Notes: generated by a model from the letters alone, not told the origin. 64,000 bases of DNA from Allobranchiibius sp. CTAmp26 (GCF_017565405.1 NZ_JAGEKR010000008.1:1-64000), one strand, 5' to 3'; shown: positions 1 through 8,903, counted from the stretch's first letter. Made by a program: numbers and translations.

Positions 1-1
1 C

Positions 2-130
2 CCGACCCAGGCCGTCTACGGCAACACCACCGACCCCGAACTGCGCCTGATCACCTGCGGGGGCAGTTTCGACTCCGCGACCGGCCACTTCCGCAACAAC
101 ACCGTCGTCTACGCCCGACTCGCCGCCTGA
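2..130 (+). CDS. class F sortase, C-terminal fragment (5' end outside window)
   Basis: Only the last 42 codons are present, read in the frame that starts at base 2 and ends at TGA 128-130. The tail contains LRLITCGG followed by FDSATGHFRNN and VVYARLAA. This matches the end of actinobacterial class F sortases, where the Cys of the T-C motif is the transpeptidase nucleophile. Such enzymes are membrane-anchored and join or process surface proteins. The catalytic His and membrane anchor lie upstream of the window. It converges with the MFS gene, and its stop codon lies inside a hairpin. Identification rests on this short motif-bearing tail only. Confidence 0.7.
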   Translation, partial: PTQAVYGNTTDPELRLITCGGSFDSATGHFRNNTVVYARLAA

Positions 131-167
131 GCGCTCGTCTCAGGTGGCGTGAGCAGCGCTCAGGCGG
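123..167. terminator. bidirectional hairpin overlapping two convergent stop codons
   Basis: A perfect 13-bp inverted repeat (CCGCCTGAGCGCT at 123-135, complement at 155-167) encloses a 19-nt loop that can itself form a small CTCA/TGAG stem. The left arm contains the sortase stop and the loop contains the stop of the converging MFS gene. There is no U-tract, as is usual in GC-rich actinobacteria. Its role as a shared terminator is inferred. Confidence 0.6.
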
Positions 168-1345
168 AGCCGTCGCCGTTCGGCTGCTACCGGGGTGAGC
201 ACCGCACCGACCAGCGGGAAGACCGCGCAGATCGCGAACGCGAGCCCGTACCCGTGCGCGGCGGCTAGTGCGCCGACCAGAGGGCCGGTACCGAACGCCG
301 CGAGGTTCTGCGCGGTGTTCTGGGTGCCGAGCGCCCGCCCCGCCCAGGACGGCCCGGCGAACTCCGCCGTCGCCGTGAAGCCCAGCCCGTTGTCGGTGAC
401 CGACACGATCGACGCCGCCGCGAGCGCCAGGATCACCAGCACCGAGCCCGCCCACGCGGTGGCGGCTACCGCCAGCATGCAGCACATGGAGACCACTGCG
501 ATCTGACGCATCGGCCCTAGGCGATTGCCGACCCGATCGGACCAGCGACCGGCAACCAGGCGTCCGGTGGCACCCAGGACGGCGACGACCGCGAGGATGC
601 GACCCGCACCCGCGGGATCCCAATGACGCTGTGCCACCAGGTATTCGGCAGCGAACGTCGCGGTCGCGAACTGCGGGACGACCAACAGGGCGCTGGCTCC
701 GTGCACCCGCCAGAGCGCAGCCGAGTCCCGGTACGGCGACGCGGGCCTGACCCCTGCCGTCGCCGGCGCGTGGCGTGGGGGATCGACGGCGAACAACAGC
801 AGAGCGACGGTCACCAGGAGGCAGAGCGCCGACGGCGCGAGGAGTGCCACGGACACGCCGTACCGGTGGGCGAGCGGTGGCAGCACCAGTGCGGCCACGG
901 CGACCCCGAGCGGTTGCCCCATCTGCCGCACGCCCATCGCCACCCCGCGTCGTTCCTGCGGGAACCAGCCCATGATGAGCCGCCCGCTCGCGGAGTTGAC
1001 CGACGCTCCCGCCGCTCCCACGAGGGCCAGCGCCACGGCCCGGGCAGGGAGCGTGTGGCTCGCGGCGGCGACCAGTCCGGCGAGACCGGTGAGGCCGAGT
1101 CCCAGCCACATCGCCAGCCGCTCGCCGTACCGGTCGGCGAAGCCGCCCCACAGGATCAAGGTGGCCACCAGGCCGAGGGAGGGTGCGGCGGCGAGCGCTC
1201 CCGCGGCGCTCAGGCTGACGCCCTGCGCGCGGAAGGTCGGCACGAGGAACGGCATGCCGTAGAGCAGGCTGCAGGCGACGGTGAGCGCCAGTGTGCCGAG
1301 GGTCAGCATCAACCAGGGGCGCGCAGTCGCCGGAGCGTCGTTCAC
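140..1345 (-). CDS. MFS transporter (12-TM permease, YbfB/NNP-like)
   Basis: A 401-residue, strongly hydrophobic protein with the length and 6+6 membrane-segment pattern of the major facilitator superfamily. Loop 2-3 carries the family-typical GGFADRYGERLA (about residues 67-78), and a related GRWSDRVGNR lies in the second half, consistent with two homologous bundles. The substrate cannot be told from sequence. The start is a GTG at 1345 with a TACCGT -10 box (1353-1358, minus strand) 7 nt upstream, so the transcript is probably leaderless. It stands alone between a sortase and a zinc peptidase and is transcribed towards the sortase. Confidence 0.85.
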   Translation of the reverse strand: MNDAPATARPWLMLTLGTLALTVACSLLYGMPFLVPTFRAQGVSLSAAGALAAAPSLGLVATLILWGGFADRYGERLAMWLGLGLTGLAGLVAAASHTLPARAVALALVGAAGASVNSASGRLIMGWFPQERRGVAMGVRQMGQPLGVAVAALVLPPLAHRYGVSVALLAPSALCLLVTVALLLFAVDPPRHAPATAGVRPASPYRDSAALWRVHGASALLVVPQFATATFAAEYLVAQRHWDPAGAGRILAVVAVLGATGRLVAGRWSDRVGNRLGPMRQIAVVSMCCMLAVAATAWAGSVLVILALAAASIVSVTDNGLGFTATAEFAGPSWAGRALGTQNTAQNLAAFGTGPLVGALAAAHGYGLAFAICAVFPLVGAVLTPVAAERRRLRLSAAHAT

Positions 1346-1409
1346 CCACCCGACGGTAGGCCGGTGTCCGGTCGATGAGACCGGTGTCTCGTCATACGGA
1401 TCGACAGGG

Positions 1410-2369
1410 TCAGCCGAGGGACGTCGCGTTGAAGGTGTCGCAGGCGTTCAGCTGCCCGGTCTGGTAGCCGGTCTGGAACCAGTGCTGCCGCTCGGCGGAC
1501 GACCCGTGCGTCCAGGTGTCCTGGTTGACCCTGCCGGACGATTGCTTCTGGATGCGGTCGTCGCCGACGGCGGATGCTGCCGAGAGGGCCGACCTGATGT
1601 CGGAGGCGGTGATGGCCTTCAGGTACGCCGTCCCGTTGGCGTCCGTGGTGGTCGTCGCGTAGTGCGCCCAGAGGCCGGCGTAGCAGTCGGCCTGCAACTC
1701 CGTGCGGACCGAGCCGCTGGTGGCGCCCTGGGGATCCTGCTGCGCGCGTCCGAGGGCGCCGAGCAGGTCCTGGATGTGGTGGCCGTACTCGTGCGCCACG
1801 ACGTACTCCTTGGCCAGTTGGCCGGTGTCCGCGCCGTACTTGCTGCTCAGCTCGGAGAAGAAGCCGGCGTCGATGTAGACCTTCTTGTTCAGCGGGCAGT
1901 AGAACGGTCCGGTCTGGTTGCTGGCGGTGCCGCAGGAGGACTGGGTGCTGCCGCTGTAGACCACCGCGACGGCCCCCGTGTACTGCTTGCCGGTGGCCTT
2001 GGGTAGGTAGGTGGTCCAGAAGTTCTCGACCGTCGCCACCGTGGCTTTGATGAGGCAGACGTCGCTGCGGTTGGCGTCGGCGCCGGTCCTGCACGCCGCG
2101 AGCTGCTGCTGCACCGAGTCGCTCCCGCCGACCTGACCGTTGTCGTACTGGTTGCCGGCGACCTGACCTGCATTGCCGGCGTTCGACGTCGCGCCGCCGC
2201 CGTTCCCGCCGGCGAAGTTGCTGATCAGGATGATGATGACGGTGAGGACCAGGCCTCCGATGCCACCACCCGCGACCATCCCGCCCGGCGCGAAGCCGCC
2301 ACCGCCGCCCCCCGAACCCCCGCTGGAGACGTCGGAGGTGCCGATGTCGGCGTTGTCGTTGAACGTCAC
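1410..2369 (-). CDS. neutral zinc metallopeptidase, YpfJ family (PF04228)
   Basis: A 319-residue protein of the neutral zinc metallopeptidase family. The N-terminal third is low-complexity (Gly/Asn/Ser-rich) around one membrane anchor, GGLVLTVIIILI, at about residues 40-52, so the catalytic part is expected outside the membrane. The active site is VVAHEYGHHIQDLLG, a standard HExxH zinc site, with a downstream ELQADCYAGLWA segment that should supply the third ligand. The GTG start at 2369 is preceded by GGAGG about 10 nt upstream. The physiological substrate of this family is not established. The nearest gene is the divergent ABC-F ATPase, about 220 bp away. Confidence 0.85.
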   Translation of the reverse strand: MTFNDNADIGTSDVSSGGSGGGGGGFAPGGMVAGGGIGGLVLTVIIILISNFAGGNGGGATSNAGNAGQVAGNQYDNGQVGGSDSVQQQLAACRTGADANRSDVCLIKATVATVENFWTTYLPKATGKQYTGAVAVVYSGSTQSSCGTASNQTGPFYCPLNKKVYIDAGFFSELSSKYGADTGQLAKEYVVAHEYGHHIQDLLGALGRAQQDPQGATSGSVRTELQADCYAGLWAHYATTTTDANGTAYLKAITASDIRSALSAASAVGDDRIQKQSSGRVNQDTWTHGSSAERQHWFQTGYQTGQLNACDTFNATSLG

Positions 2370-2590
2370 GGCGGGTCGACCTCCGGCAGTCGGTGTGCCG
2401 GCTGTGCTCCGGCTGATCAGCGTCAGCGTAGCCAGCGATGTTCGTCACGTGCGCCGTCATGTGGTCGTGTGGCCGCTGCGGTGGGCGTAAAATCGGGTGT
2501 ACGCCTGACCCGACGGCCCGGGGTCGGGCGTTCGCGTTGCCGCGTATCCAGCAGGCGGACGCCCCCTCATCGCACCGAAGGAGTCCGACC

Positions 2591-4189
2591 GTGCTCACCG
2601 CGCATGACATCGAACTACGCGCCGGCGCCCGGACCTTGTTGGAGCACACCAGTTTCCGGGTCGCACCGGGCGATCGCGTCGGTCTGGTCGGCCGTAACGG
2701 CGCCGGCAAGACGACCCTCACGAAGGTGCTGGCCGGGCAGGCGAACCCCGAGGCAGGCCAGGTGACCCGTTCCGGCGAGGTCGGCTACCTGCCGCAGGAC
2801 CCCCGCACCGGTGACCTCACAGTGCTGGCGCGCGACCGCATCCTGTCCGCGCGCGGGTTGGACACCATCGTGCGCGACCTGCGCAAGGCCGAGGCGCAGA
2901 TGGGCGAGGACGACGAGGAACGTCGCGAGAAGGCGATGCGCCGCTATACCCGTCTCGACCACGAGTTCCAGGCGCAGGGCGGATACGCAGCCGAGTCCGA
3001 GGCCGCGTCCATCGCCTCCGCGTTGGCGCTGGACGAGCGGCTCCTGGATCAGCCGTTGCAGACGCTGTCCGGTGGTCAGCGGCGCCGGGTGGAGCTGTCC
3101 CGGATCCTGTTCTCCGGTGCCGAGACGCTGCTGCTCGACGAGCCGACCAACCACCTGGACGCCGACTCGATCGTCTGGTTGCGCGACTACCTCCGCGCGT
3201 ACAAGGGCGGCCTGATCATCATCAGCCACGACGTGGAGATGCTCGACACCGTGGTGACCCGGGTCTTCCACCTGGACGCCAACCGCGCCGAGCTCGATCA
3301 GTACAACATGGGGTGGAAGACCTACCTGCAGCAGCGCGAGACCGACGAGCGCCGCCGCAAGCGTGAGCGCCAGAACGCCGAGAAGAAGGCGTCGGCCCTC
3401 TTCACCCAGGCCGACAAGATGCGCGCCAAGGCCACCAAGGCGACGGCCGCGCAGAACATGGCCAAGCGCGCCGAACGGCTGCTCGCGGGGCTGGAGACCG
3501 AGCGTCAGCAGGACCGGGTCGCCAAGCTGCGCTTCCCGAAGCCGTCACCCTGCGGGCGCACCCCGTTGATGGCAGAAGGGCTTTCGCGGTCCTACGGGTC
3601 GCTGGAGATCTTCACCGACGTCGATCTGGCGATCGACCGCGGCTCGCGGGTCGTCGTGCTCGGCCTGAACGGCGCGGGCAAGACGACCCTGCTGCGGATC
3701 CTCGCGGGCGTCGACGACCCGGACACGGGTGAGGTGCAGCCAGGGCACGGGCTGAAGCTCGGCTACTACGCCCAGGAGCACGAGAACCTGGACATGGACC
3801 GGTCGGTGCTGGACAACATGAAGTCCGCGGCGCCGGACCTCGGGGAGACCGAGACCCGCAAGGTGCTCGGCTCGTTCCTCTTCAGCGGCGAGGACGTGCA
3901 GAAGCCCACCCGGGTGCTGTCCGGTGGGGAGAAGACGCGCCTGTCGCTGGCCCTTCTGGTCGTGTCGTCGGCCAACGTGCTGCTGCTCGATGAGCCCACC
4001 AACAACCTCGACCCGGCGTCCCGCGAGGAGATCCTGGGCGCGCTGCGCGGGTACGAGGGTGCTGTCGTGCTCGTGACCCACGACGAGGGCGCCGTGTCGG
4101 CCCTGGAGCCCGAGCGGGTGCTGATGCTCCCGGACGGGGTCGAGGACCACTGGAACCCGGACTACCTGGACCTGGTCACGCTGGCCTGA
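2591..4189 (+). CDS. ABC-F family ATPase (ribosome-associated type)
   Basis: A 532-residue protein with two ABC ATPase domains and no membrane segments, the hallmark of ABC-F proteins, which act on the ribosome rather than as pumps. Domain 1 has Walker A GRNGAGKT and signature LSGGQRRRVELS; domain 2 has GLNGAGKT and LSGGEKTRLSLA. Both Walker B motifs read LLLDEPTN. They are separated by a Lys/Arg/Ala-rich linker (about residues 250-320) that would enter the E-site. The GTG start at 2591 follows AAGGAG with normal spacing; the long upstream in-frame extension is rejected. It could be a housekeeping translation factor or an antibiotic-protection protein; sequence alone does not decide. Confidence 0.9.
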   Translation: MLTAHDIELRAGARTLLEHTSFRVAPGDRVGLVGRNGAGKTTLTKVLAGQANPEAGQVTRSGEVGYLPQDPRTGDLTVLARDRILSARGLDTIVRDLRKAEAQMGEDDEERREKAMRRYTRLDHEFQAQGGYAAESEAASIASALALDERLLDQPLQTLSGGQRRRVELSRILFSGAETLLLDEPTNHLDADSIVWLRDYLRAYKGGLIIISHDVEMLDTVVTRVFHLDANRAELDQYNMGWKTYLQQRETDERRRKRERQNAEKKASALFTQADKMRAKATKATAAQNMAKRAERLLAGLETERQQDRVAKLRFPKPSPCGRTPLMAEGLSRSYGSLEIFTDVDLAIDRGSRVVVLGLNGAGKTTLLRILAGVDDPDTGEVQPGHGLKLGYYAQEHENLDMDRSVLDNMKSAAPDLGETETRKVLGSFLFSGEDVQKPTRVLSGGEKTRLSLALLVVSSANVLLLDEPTNNLDPASREEILGALRGYEGAVVLVTHDEGAVSALEPERVLMLPDGVEDHWNPDYLDLVTLA

Positions 4190-4277
4190 CCCGTCGCCGT
4201 ACGCCGGGGTGGCTGTCATGTGTCCGCCTGCGGTGTCCGCCCGGCGGGCGGGGCCTCGCAGGTCGCTCGAGGTGGCC

Positions 4278-4325
4278 GGTTTGCGTCTGCGGCCAGGGCT
4301 GCAGCACTGCCCATGAACGCAAACC
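4278..4325. repeat. palindromic intergenic repeat, family A copy 1
   Basis: This imperfect palindrome starts GGTTTGCGTCTGCGGCC, has CTGCAG at its centre, and ends in AACGCAAACC. Three more copies lie at 20402-20450, 21095-21144 and 41316-41363. It is the most diverged copy in the right arm (CTGCCCATGAACGC where others have CTGGCCAC-GACGC). It fills most of the 256-bp gap between the ABC-F gene and the ABC exporter; nothing else was recognised in that gap. Confidence 0.75.
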
Positions 4326-4445
4326 GCCCACACCGGCGGAGACCGACGCGGTGGCCGGGGCGGGCCCGCTCGGCATACCTGCGTGCCCCCGGGTGTTGAC
4401 CCATCCAGACCTTTCAGACGTGCACAGCGAAGGAGAGCCGCAGAC

Positions 4446-6320
4446 GTGTCGATGCCCGGCGGTTGGATGACGATGCGCTCGCTCACCCGCGACTCCTCCG
4501 TGAAGAACGCGCCCCTCAAGCCGGGCACCACCAAGCGGGTGCTGGGCTACGCAGGTCCGTTCCGGCGTCCGCTCATCGCCTTCCTCGTGATGGTCGTGAT
4601 CGACGCGCTGATGGTGATCGCGACCCCCCTGATCCTGCGCGAGATCGTCGACAAGGGAGTCCTGCACCGGGACACCTCGCTGGTGGTCTGGCTCGCGGTC
4701 GGCGCCGCCGTCGTCTCGATCCTGGACGCCGGACTGGGCGTCGGCGAACGCTGGCTGTCCGCGGTGATCGGGGAGGGACTGATCTACGACCTGCGTCGAG
4801 AGGTCTTCGCCCACGTGCTCCGGCAGCCGATCGCGTTCTTCACCCGGGCTCAGACGGGCGCGCTGGTCACCCGTCTCAACTCCGACGTCATCGGCGCACA
4901 GACGGCGTTCACCTCGGTGATGTCCAACGTGGTCTCGAACGCCGTCAGTCTCGTGGTGATCGTGAGCGCGATGGCCGTGCTGTCCTGGCAGCTCACGCTC
5001 GCGGCGCTGGTCCTGGTGCCGCTCTTCCTCATCCCGACCCGCATCATCGGACGCCGCGTCGCCGGGCTCACCCGCAACCAGATGATCGAGAACGCCGATC
5101 TGGGCGCGCGGATGACCGAGCGCTTCAACGTCGCCGGCGCGCTGCTGGTCAAGCTGTTCGGCCGGCCCGAGACCGAGCACCGCGAGTACGCCGAGCGCGC
5201 CGGCAAGGTCCGCGACTACGGGATCGCCCTGGCCCTGCAGCGCAGCGTCTTCCTCGTCGGGCTGACCCTGCTGGCATCACTCGCGACCGCGATGGTCTAC
5301 GGCGTCGGCGGTGTGATGGCCGCACGCGGCACCCTCACGGTCGGCACGCTGCTGGCCCTGGCCGCACTGCTCGGGCGCCTCTACCTGCCGCTCACCCAGC
5401 TCTCGAACGTGCGCGTCGACGTGATGTCGGCGCTCGTGTCGTTCGAGCGGGTCTTCGAGATCCTCGACCTGCAGCCGATGGTGCGCGAGGCGGAGCACCC
5501 GGTGGCGCTGCCCGACGGGCCGCTCGACGTACGGTTCGAGGGCGTCGAGTTCAGCTATCCGGATGCGGACCAGGTCTCGTTGGCCTCGCTGCAGACCGTG
5601 CAGTCCGGCGACGACGGCGCCAGCTCGCAGGTGTTGCAGGGCATCTCGTTTGTCGCGCACCCGGGGGAGATGGTCGCGATCGTCGGTCCGTCCGGTGCGG
5701 GCAAGACGACGATCAGCGCCCTGGTCGGCCGGCTCTACGACCCCACGTCCGGCGCCGTACGGATCGGCGGGGTCGCCCTCACCGAGGTCGCCAACACCTC
5801 GCTGCGCGACCGGGTCGGGATGGTCACCCAGGACGCGCACATGTTCCACGACACCATCGGCGCCAACCTGCGGTATGCGCGCCCGGACGCCACCGACGCC
5901 CAATTGCACGCCGCGTTGCAGGCCGCCAACATCTCCGAGCTGGTGGACCGGTTGCCGCACGGTCTGGACACCCTGGTGGGCGACCGAGGGCACCGCCTGT
6001 CCGGCGGGGAGAAGCAGCGGCTCGCCATCGCGCGCCTGCTGCTCAAGGCACCGTCGGTCGTCGTGCTGGACGAGGCCACCGCACACCTGGACAGCGAGTC
6101 GGAGGCTGCCGTGCAGCGCGCGCTCGACACCGCGTTGCAGGGGCGCACCTCGCTGGTGATCGCGCACCGCCTGTCGACCGTGCGCGCCGCCGACCAGATT
6201 CTCGTCGTCGAGGCCGGGCAGATCGTGGAGCGCGGGCGACACGCGGAGCTACTCGCAGCCGACGGCCTGTACGCCGAGCTCTACCGCACCCAGTTCTCCG
6301 AGACGCCCACTCCCGCCTGA
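4446..6320 (+). CDS. ABC transporter, fused permease/ATPase (ABCB-type exporter half)
   Basis: A 624-residue half-transporter. Six predicted membrane helices occupy about residues 35-325, beginning FRRPLIAFLVMVVIDALMV. A nucleotide-binding domain follows from about residue 365 with Walker A GPSGAGKT, signature LSGGEKQRLAIARLL, Walker B VVVLDEATAHLDS and the switch IAHRLSTV. This is the layout of type IV exporters that dimerise to move lipids, drugs or peptides. No partner half-transporter is adjacent, so a homodimer is likely. The GTG at 4446 is preferred because AAGGAG lies 9 nt upstream; ATG 4452 is the alternative. A linker of about 20 residues separates the domains. Confidence 0.88.
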   Translation: MSMPGGWMTMRSLTRDSSVKNAPLKPGTTKRVLGYAGPFRRPLIAFLVMVVIDALMVIATPLILREIVDKGVLHRDTSLVVWLAVGAAVVSILDAGLGVGERWLSAVIGEGLIYDLRREVFAHVLRQPIAFFTRAQTGALVTRLNSDVIGAQTAFTSVMSNVVSNAVSLVVIVSAMAVLSWQLTLAALVLVPLFLIPTRIIGRRVAGLTRNQMIENADLGARMTERFNVAGALLVKLFGRPETEHREYAERAGKVRDYGIALALQRSVFLVGLTLLASLATAMVYGVGGVMAARGTLTVGTLLALAALLGRLYLPLTQLSNVRVDVMSALVSFERVFEILDLQPMVREAEHPVALPDGPLDVRFEGVEFSYPDADQVSLASLQTVQSGDDGASSQVLQGISFVAHPGEMVAIVGPSGAGKTTISALVGRLYDPTSGAVRIGGVALTEVANTSLRDRVGMVTQDAHMFHDTIGANLRYARPDATDAQLHAALQAANISELVDRLPHGLDTLVGDRGHRLSGGEKQRLAIARLLLKAPSVVVLDEATAHLDSESEAAVQRALDTALQGRTSLVIAHRLSTVRAADQILVVEAGQIVERGRHAELLAADGLYAELYRTQFSETPTPA

Positions 6321-6323
6321 CCG

Positions 6324-6379
6324 CCGCGATTGTCAGCGGTTCTGTGGCGCGGGCGTCACTTTCCTGCGGACAATCGCGG
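6324..6379. terminator. inverted repeat between convergent genes
   Basis: Perfect 11-bp arms CCGCGATTGTC (6324-6334) and its complement (6369-6379) surround a 34-nt loop, between the ends of the ABC exporter and the converging SURF1 gene. It is probably a shared terminator, although the long loop could equally mark an intergenic palindromic repeat. Confidence 0.5.
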
Positions 6380-6393
6380 GGAGGCGGCCACTG

Positions 6394-7212
6394 TCAGGCG
6401 TCCTCTTCGTCCCAGATGCGGACTTTCTTGACGCGCGGCGGTTTCGCCGGCGTCGCACCTGACTCCAACTCGGCGTCCCGGTGCTCCTGGCGGGCGCGGA
6501 ACAGCACGAACGCCAGTCCCGCGACCATCCCGAGCCACCACTGCAGCGCGTAACTGAGGTTGATCCCGGCGTACGAGCCCGGGTCCGGCTTGTCCAGGGG
6601 AGCAGGCCGGGCGGGGACGGCGCCGGCCGCCGTACGTTCGCTGCGCATCCGCACGTAGACGTGGGTGTACGTCGCCACCCGGGTCTGCGCGGTGACGTCG
6701 CCGGGGTTGATCGACGCGACCGAGCCGGGCACCGGTGCGCGGCCGAGGCTGTGCTCGGTGGGCCTCAGCCAGCCGACGACGGTGCTGGCGCCGGAGGGTG
6801 CGGGCGGCACGTACGCCGGGGTGGACGCGTTCGCGCCGTTGTCGACCCAGCCGCGGTCGACCAGCACGGTGCCTGCTCCGCCGTCCTGCACGAAGGGCAC
6901 GAGGACCTCGTACCCGAAGTTGCCGTTGTCGGGCCGGTTGCGCACCAGGATCCGCGCGGCCGGCAGGTAGTGCCCGCGGAGGTGCACCTGGGTCCATTGT
7001 CGGCTCGCCGGGAGCTGGGACGCCGACGTCGGCACGACCGAGGGCATAGAACGGGGCGGCGCGTTGTAGTTCTGCGAAACCTGTTGCTGCGCGTTGTGTT
7101 TGGACTCCCACCGGTGCCATTGCCAGCGACCGAGGAAGAAGCAGCCGATGCCCCACACCACCGCCACCAGGATCCAGGTCAACCAACGCCTGGTGAGCAG
7201 CAAGCGAATCAC
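6394..7212 (-). CDS. SURF1 family protein (cytochrome c oxidase assembly)
   Basis: A 272-residue protein with the SURF1 layout: an N-terminal membrane helix at about residues 8-28 (TRRWLTWILVAVVWGIGCFF) followed by LGRWQWHRW, a long extracytoplasmic part with LVRNRPDNGNFGYEVLVPF and VLVDRGWVDN, and a C-terminal helix containing YALQWWLGMVAGLAFVLF. SURF1 proteins help insert haem into aa3-type cytochrome oxidase. The GTG at 7212 is chosen because a TACCGT box sits exactly 7 nt upstream. The alternative ATG at 7254 would run into the divergent moaA gene. A basic tail (KPPRVKKVR) ends the protein. Confidence 0.87.
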   Translation of the reverse strand: MIRLLLTRRWLTWILVAVVWGIGCFFLGRWQWHRWESKHNAQQQVSQNYNAPPRSMPSVVPTSASQLPASRQWTQVHLRGHYLPAARILVRNRPDNGNFGYEVLVPFVQDGGAGTVLVDRGWVDNGANASTPAYVPPAPSGASTVVGWLRPTEHSLGRAPVPGSVASINPGDVTAQTRVATYTHVYVRMRSERTAAGAVPARPAPLDKPDPGSYAGINLSYALQWWLGMVAGLAFVLFRARQEHRDAELESGATPAKPPRVKKVRIWDEEDA

Positions 7213-7219
7213 TGACGCA

Positions 7220-7238
7220 ACGGTACCCGCCGTACTCT
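7220..7238. promoter_or_regulatory. divergent leaderless promoters of SURF1 and moaA
   Basis: Two -10 boxes lie back to back: TACCGT on the minus strand (7220-7225), 7 nt before the SURF1 GTG, and TACTCT on the plus strand (7233-7238), 7 nt before the moaA ATG. The two start codons are only 33 bp apart, so the -35 regions must overlap the opposite gene's leader. The transcripts are predicted to start at or next to the start codons. Confidence 0.6.
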
Positions 7239-7245
7239 GGACGCT

Positions 7246-8259
7246 ATGACGCACTCACCAGCACGCGACCTTCCGGTGCTGGGCGACCGCTTCGGGCGGG
7301 TCGCGGCGGATCTGCGGGTCTCGGTCACCGACCGCTGCAACCTGCGCTGCACCTACTGCATGCCCGCCGAGGGTCTGGACTGGATGCCCCGTCCCGAGAT
7401 GCTGACGGATGACGAACTGGTCCGCGTGATCGGGCTGTTCGTCGACCTCGGGGTGCGGCAGGTCCGGTTCACCGGCGGCGAGCCGTTGCTGCGCCGCTCC
7501 CTCGTGGACGTCGTACGCCGTGTCGGAGAGCTGCCGAACGCGCCGCGGATGGCGATGACCACCAACGGCATCGGGCTCGACCGGCTCGCTCAGCCGCTGG
7601 CGGACGCCGGACTGCACCGGGTCAACGTCTCGCTCGACACGGTCTCACCCGAGCGGTTCCAGGTGCTGACCCGCCGGGACAGGTTCCATGACGTCGAACG
7701 CGGTCTAAAGGCGGCCTCGGACGCCGGGCTCGCACCGGTGAAGGTCAACGCGGTGGCGATGCACAGTGACGTCGAGAGCCCTGCGGACCTGCTCGCGTGG
7801 TGCCTGGACCGCGGCTACCAGCTGCGGTTCATCGAGCAGATGCCGCTGGATGCCCAGCACTCCTGGGACCGTTCGACGATGATGACCGGCGCGCAGCTGC
7901 GTACCGCGATCGAGGAGCGGTTCCGACTCACCGAGCTCCCGGCGGATGCGCGGGGGAGTGCACCGGCGGAAGAATTCCTGGTCGACGGCGGCCCGGAGAC
8001 AGTGGGCCTGATCGCCAGCGTCAGCGCGCCGTTCTGCGCGGCCTGCGACCGGGTGCGGCTCACCGCCGACGGGCAGGTGCGCAACTGCCTCTTCGCCCGC
8101 GACGAGGGCGATCTGCGCGCGCCGCTGCGCTCCGGCGCGTCCGACGAGCAGCTGACCGAGGTCATCCGCGCGACGATGTGGGCCAAGGCGGCCGGGCACG
8201 GGATCGACCGCCCCGACTTCCTGCAGCCGCAGCGCCCGATGTCCGCCATCGGCGGCTGA
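7246..8259 (+). CDS. moaA: GTP 3',8-cyclase MoaA (molybdenum cofactor biosynthesis)
   Basis: A 337-residue radical-SAM enzyme that starts molybdopterin synthesis by converting GTP to 3',8-cyclo-GTP. The N-terminal 4Fe-4S cluster motif is CNLRCTYC (Cys31, Cys35, Cys38). The C-terminal cluster ligands are in FCAACDRVRL (Cys264, Cys267) and RNCLF (Cys281). The chain ends in Gly-Gly, as in functional MoaA, where the tail completes the active site. Length and motifs fit the family fully. No other mo-cofactor genes are in the window. A TACTCT box 7 nt before the ATG predicts a leaderless mRNA. Confidence 0.96.
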   Translation: MTHSPARDLPVLGDRFGRVAADLRVSVTDRCNLRCTYCMPAEGLDWMPRPEMLTDDELVRVIGLFVDLGVRQVRFTGGEPLLRRSLVDVVRRVGELPNAPRMAMTTNGIGLDRLAQPLADAGLHRVNVSLDTVSPERFQVLTRRDRFHDVERGLKAASDAGLAPVKVNAVAMHSDVESPADLLAWCLDRGYQLRFIEQMPLDAQHSWDRSTMMTGAQLRTAIEERFRLTELPADARGSAPAEEFLVDGGPETVGLIASVSAPFCAACDRVRLTADGQVRNCLFARDEGDLRAPLRSGASDEQLTEVIRATMWAKAAGHGIDRPDFLQPQRPMSAIGG

Positions 8260-8278
8260 ATCCCCGGGACTTTCCCTG

Positions 8279-8350
8279 CCGAGTGGCATACATATCTTTC
8301 GAGTGGCGCACTCGTCGGTATGCCACTCGAAACATATATATGCCACTCGG
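8279..8350. repeat. nested palindromic repeat, family B copy 1
   Basis: Outer arms CCGAGTGGCATA (8279-8290) and TATGCCACTCGG (8339-8350) are perfect complements. Inside them TTTCGAGTGGC (8297-8307) pairs with GCCACTCGAAA (8322-8332). Four GAGTGGC-type units are therefore arranged two by two in opposite orientation, with AT-rich ATATAT segments between. It lies between convergent moaA and a small minus-strand gene and is related to the element at 29607-29686. Confidence 0.75.
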
Positions 8351-8352
8351 GC

Positions 8353-8598
8353 TCAGGTGCGGTGCGGGAGGTCCTCGACGGGCAAGACGTCCTTGAGGAA
8401 CCCGCGGATGCCGAGGAAGGAGCTCAGCTGCTCACGGTGCTCCTCGCACGCCAGCCAGGTCTTACGGCGGTCAGGAGTGTGCAGCTTGGGGTTGTTCCAG
8501 AGCAGCGCGTACGCCGCCGGTGTGCGGCAGCCCTTGGCGCTGCACACGGTCTCCGCCGCACCGTCACCCGGCGGAGCCGAAGGGAAGAGCACGCTCAC
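8353..8598 (-). CDS. small conserved actinobacterial protein, function unknown
   Basis: An 81-residue protein. The body contains VCSAKGC, then ALLWNNPKLHTPDRRKTWLAC and EEHREQLSSFLGIRGFL. The spaced CxxxxC-like Cys residues and the nearby His residues suggest a small metal-binding fold, but no activity is known. I recognise it as a short protein conserved in many actinobacteria. Its GTG start at 8598 shares four bases (GTGA) with the stop of the upstream DUF3099 gene, so the pair is almost certainly translationally coupled. The start is fixed by this overlap. Confidence 0.7.
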   Translation of the reverse strand: MSVLFPSAPPGDGAAETVCSAKGCRTPAAYALLWNNPKLHTPDRRKTWLACEEHREQLSSFLGIRGFLKDVLPVEDLPHRT

Positions 8599-8903
8599 AG
8601 CGGCGTGTGATGCCCCGCCTCGAGGCGCGGGACCTGCTCCTCGGGGCGCACCGACCCGAGCACGTCGATCCGGCGGCGGTTCGTGGCGTTGGCGATCACG
8701 ACGGCGACGTAGGGCAGCACCACAGCCAACCCCACGCAGACCCAGCGGGCGGGGCCTGTAAGCACCACGGCCAGGAAGAAGCACAGAGTGCGAATGCCCA
8801 TGGAGAACAGGTACTTTCGCATCCGCGAGCTTTGGTCGCCCTTGGCGGAAGGGGGCAGGTTGGTCGCCGACGCAACGGTGGGGACTTCCTTGCCACGGGG
8901 CAT
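8595..8903 (-). CDS. DUF3099 domain membrane protein
   Basis: A 102-residue protein with two membrane helices at about residues 33-52 and 54-72, introduced by the family-typical MRKYLFSMGIRTLCFFLAVV and followed by RWVCVGLAVVLPYVAVVIANA. This is the DUF3099 pattern, found in actinobacteria and of unknown role. A TACACT box on the minus strand (8910-8915) lies 6 nt before the ATG, predicting a leaderless transcript. The gene is followed by a GTGA-overlapping partner, forming a two-gene operon that diverges from fabG. Confidence 0.85.
   Translation of the reverse strand: MPRGKEVPTVASATNLPPSAKGDQSSRMRKYLFSMGIRTLCFFLAVVLTGPARWVCVGLAVVLPYVAVVIANATNRRRIDVLGSVRPEEQVPRLEAGHHTPL

Noticed and set aside
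7213-7254. Longer SURF1 start at ATG 7254
   Set aside because: It would overlap the moaA start, and the GTG at 7212 has a -10 box at leaderless distance.
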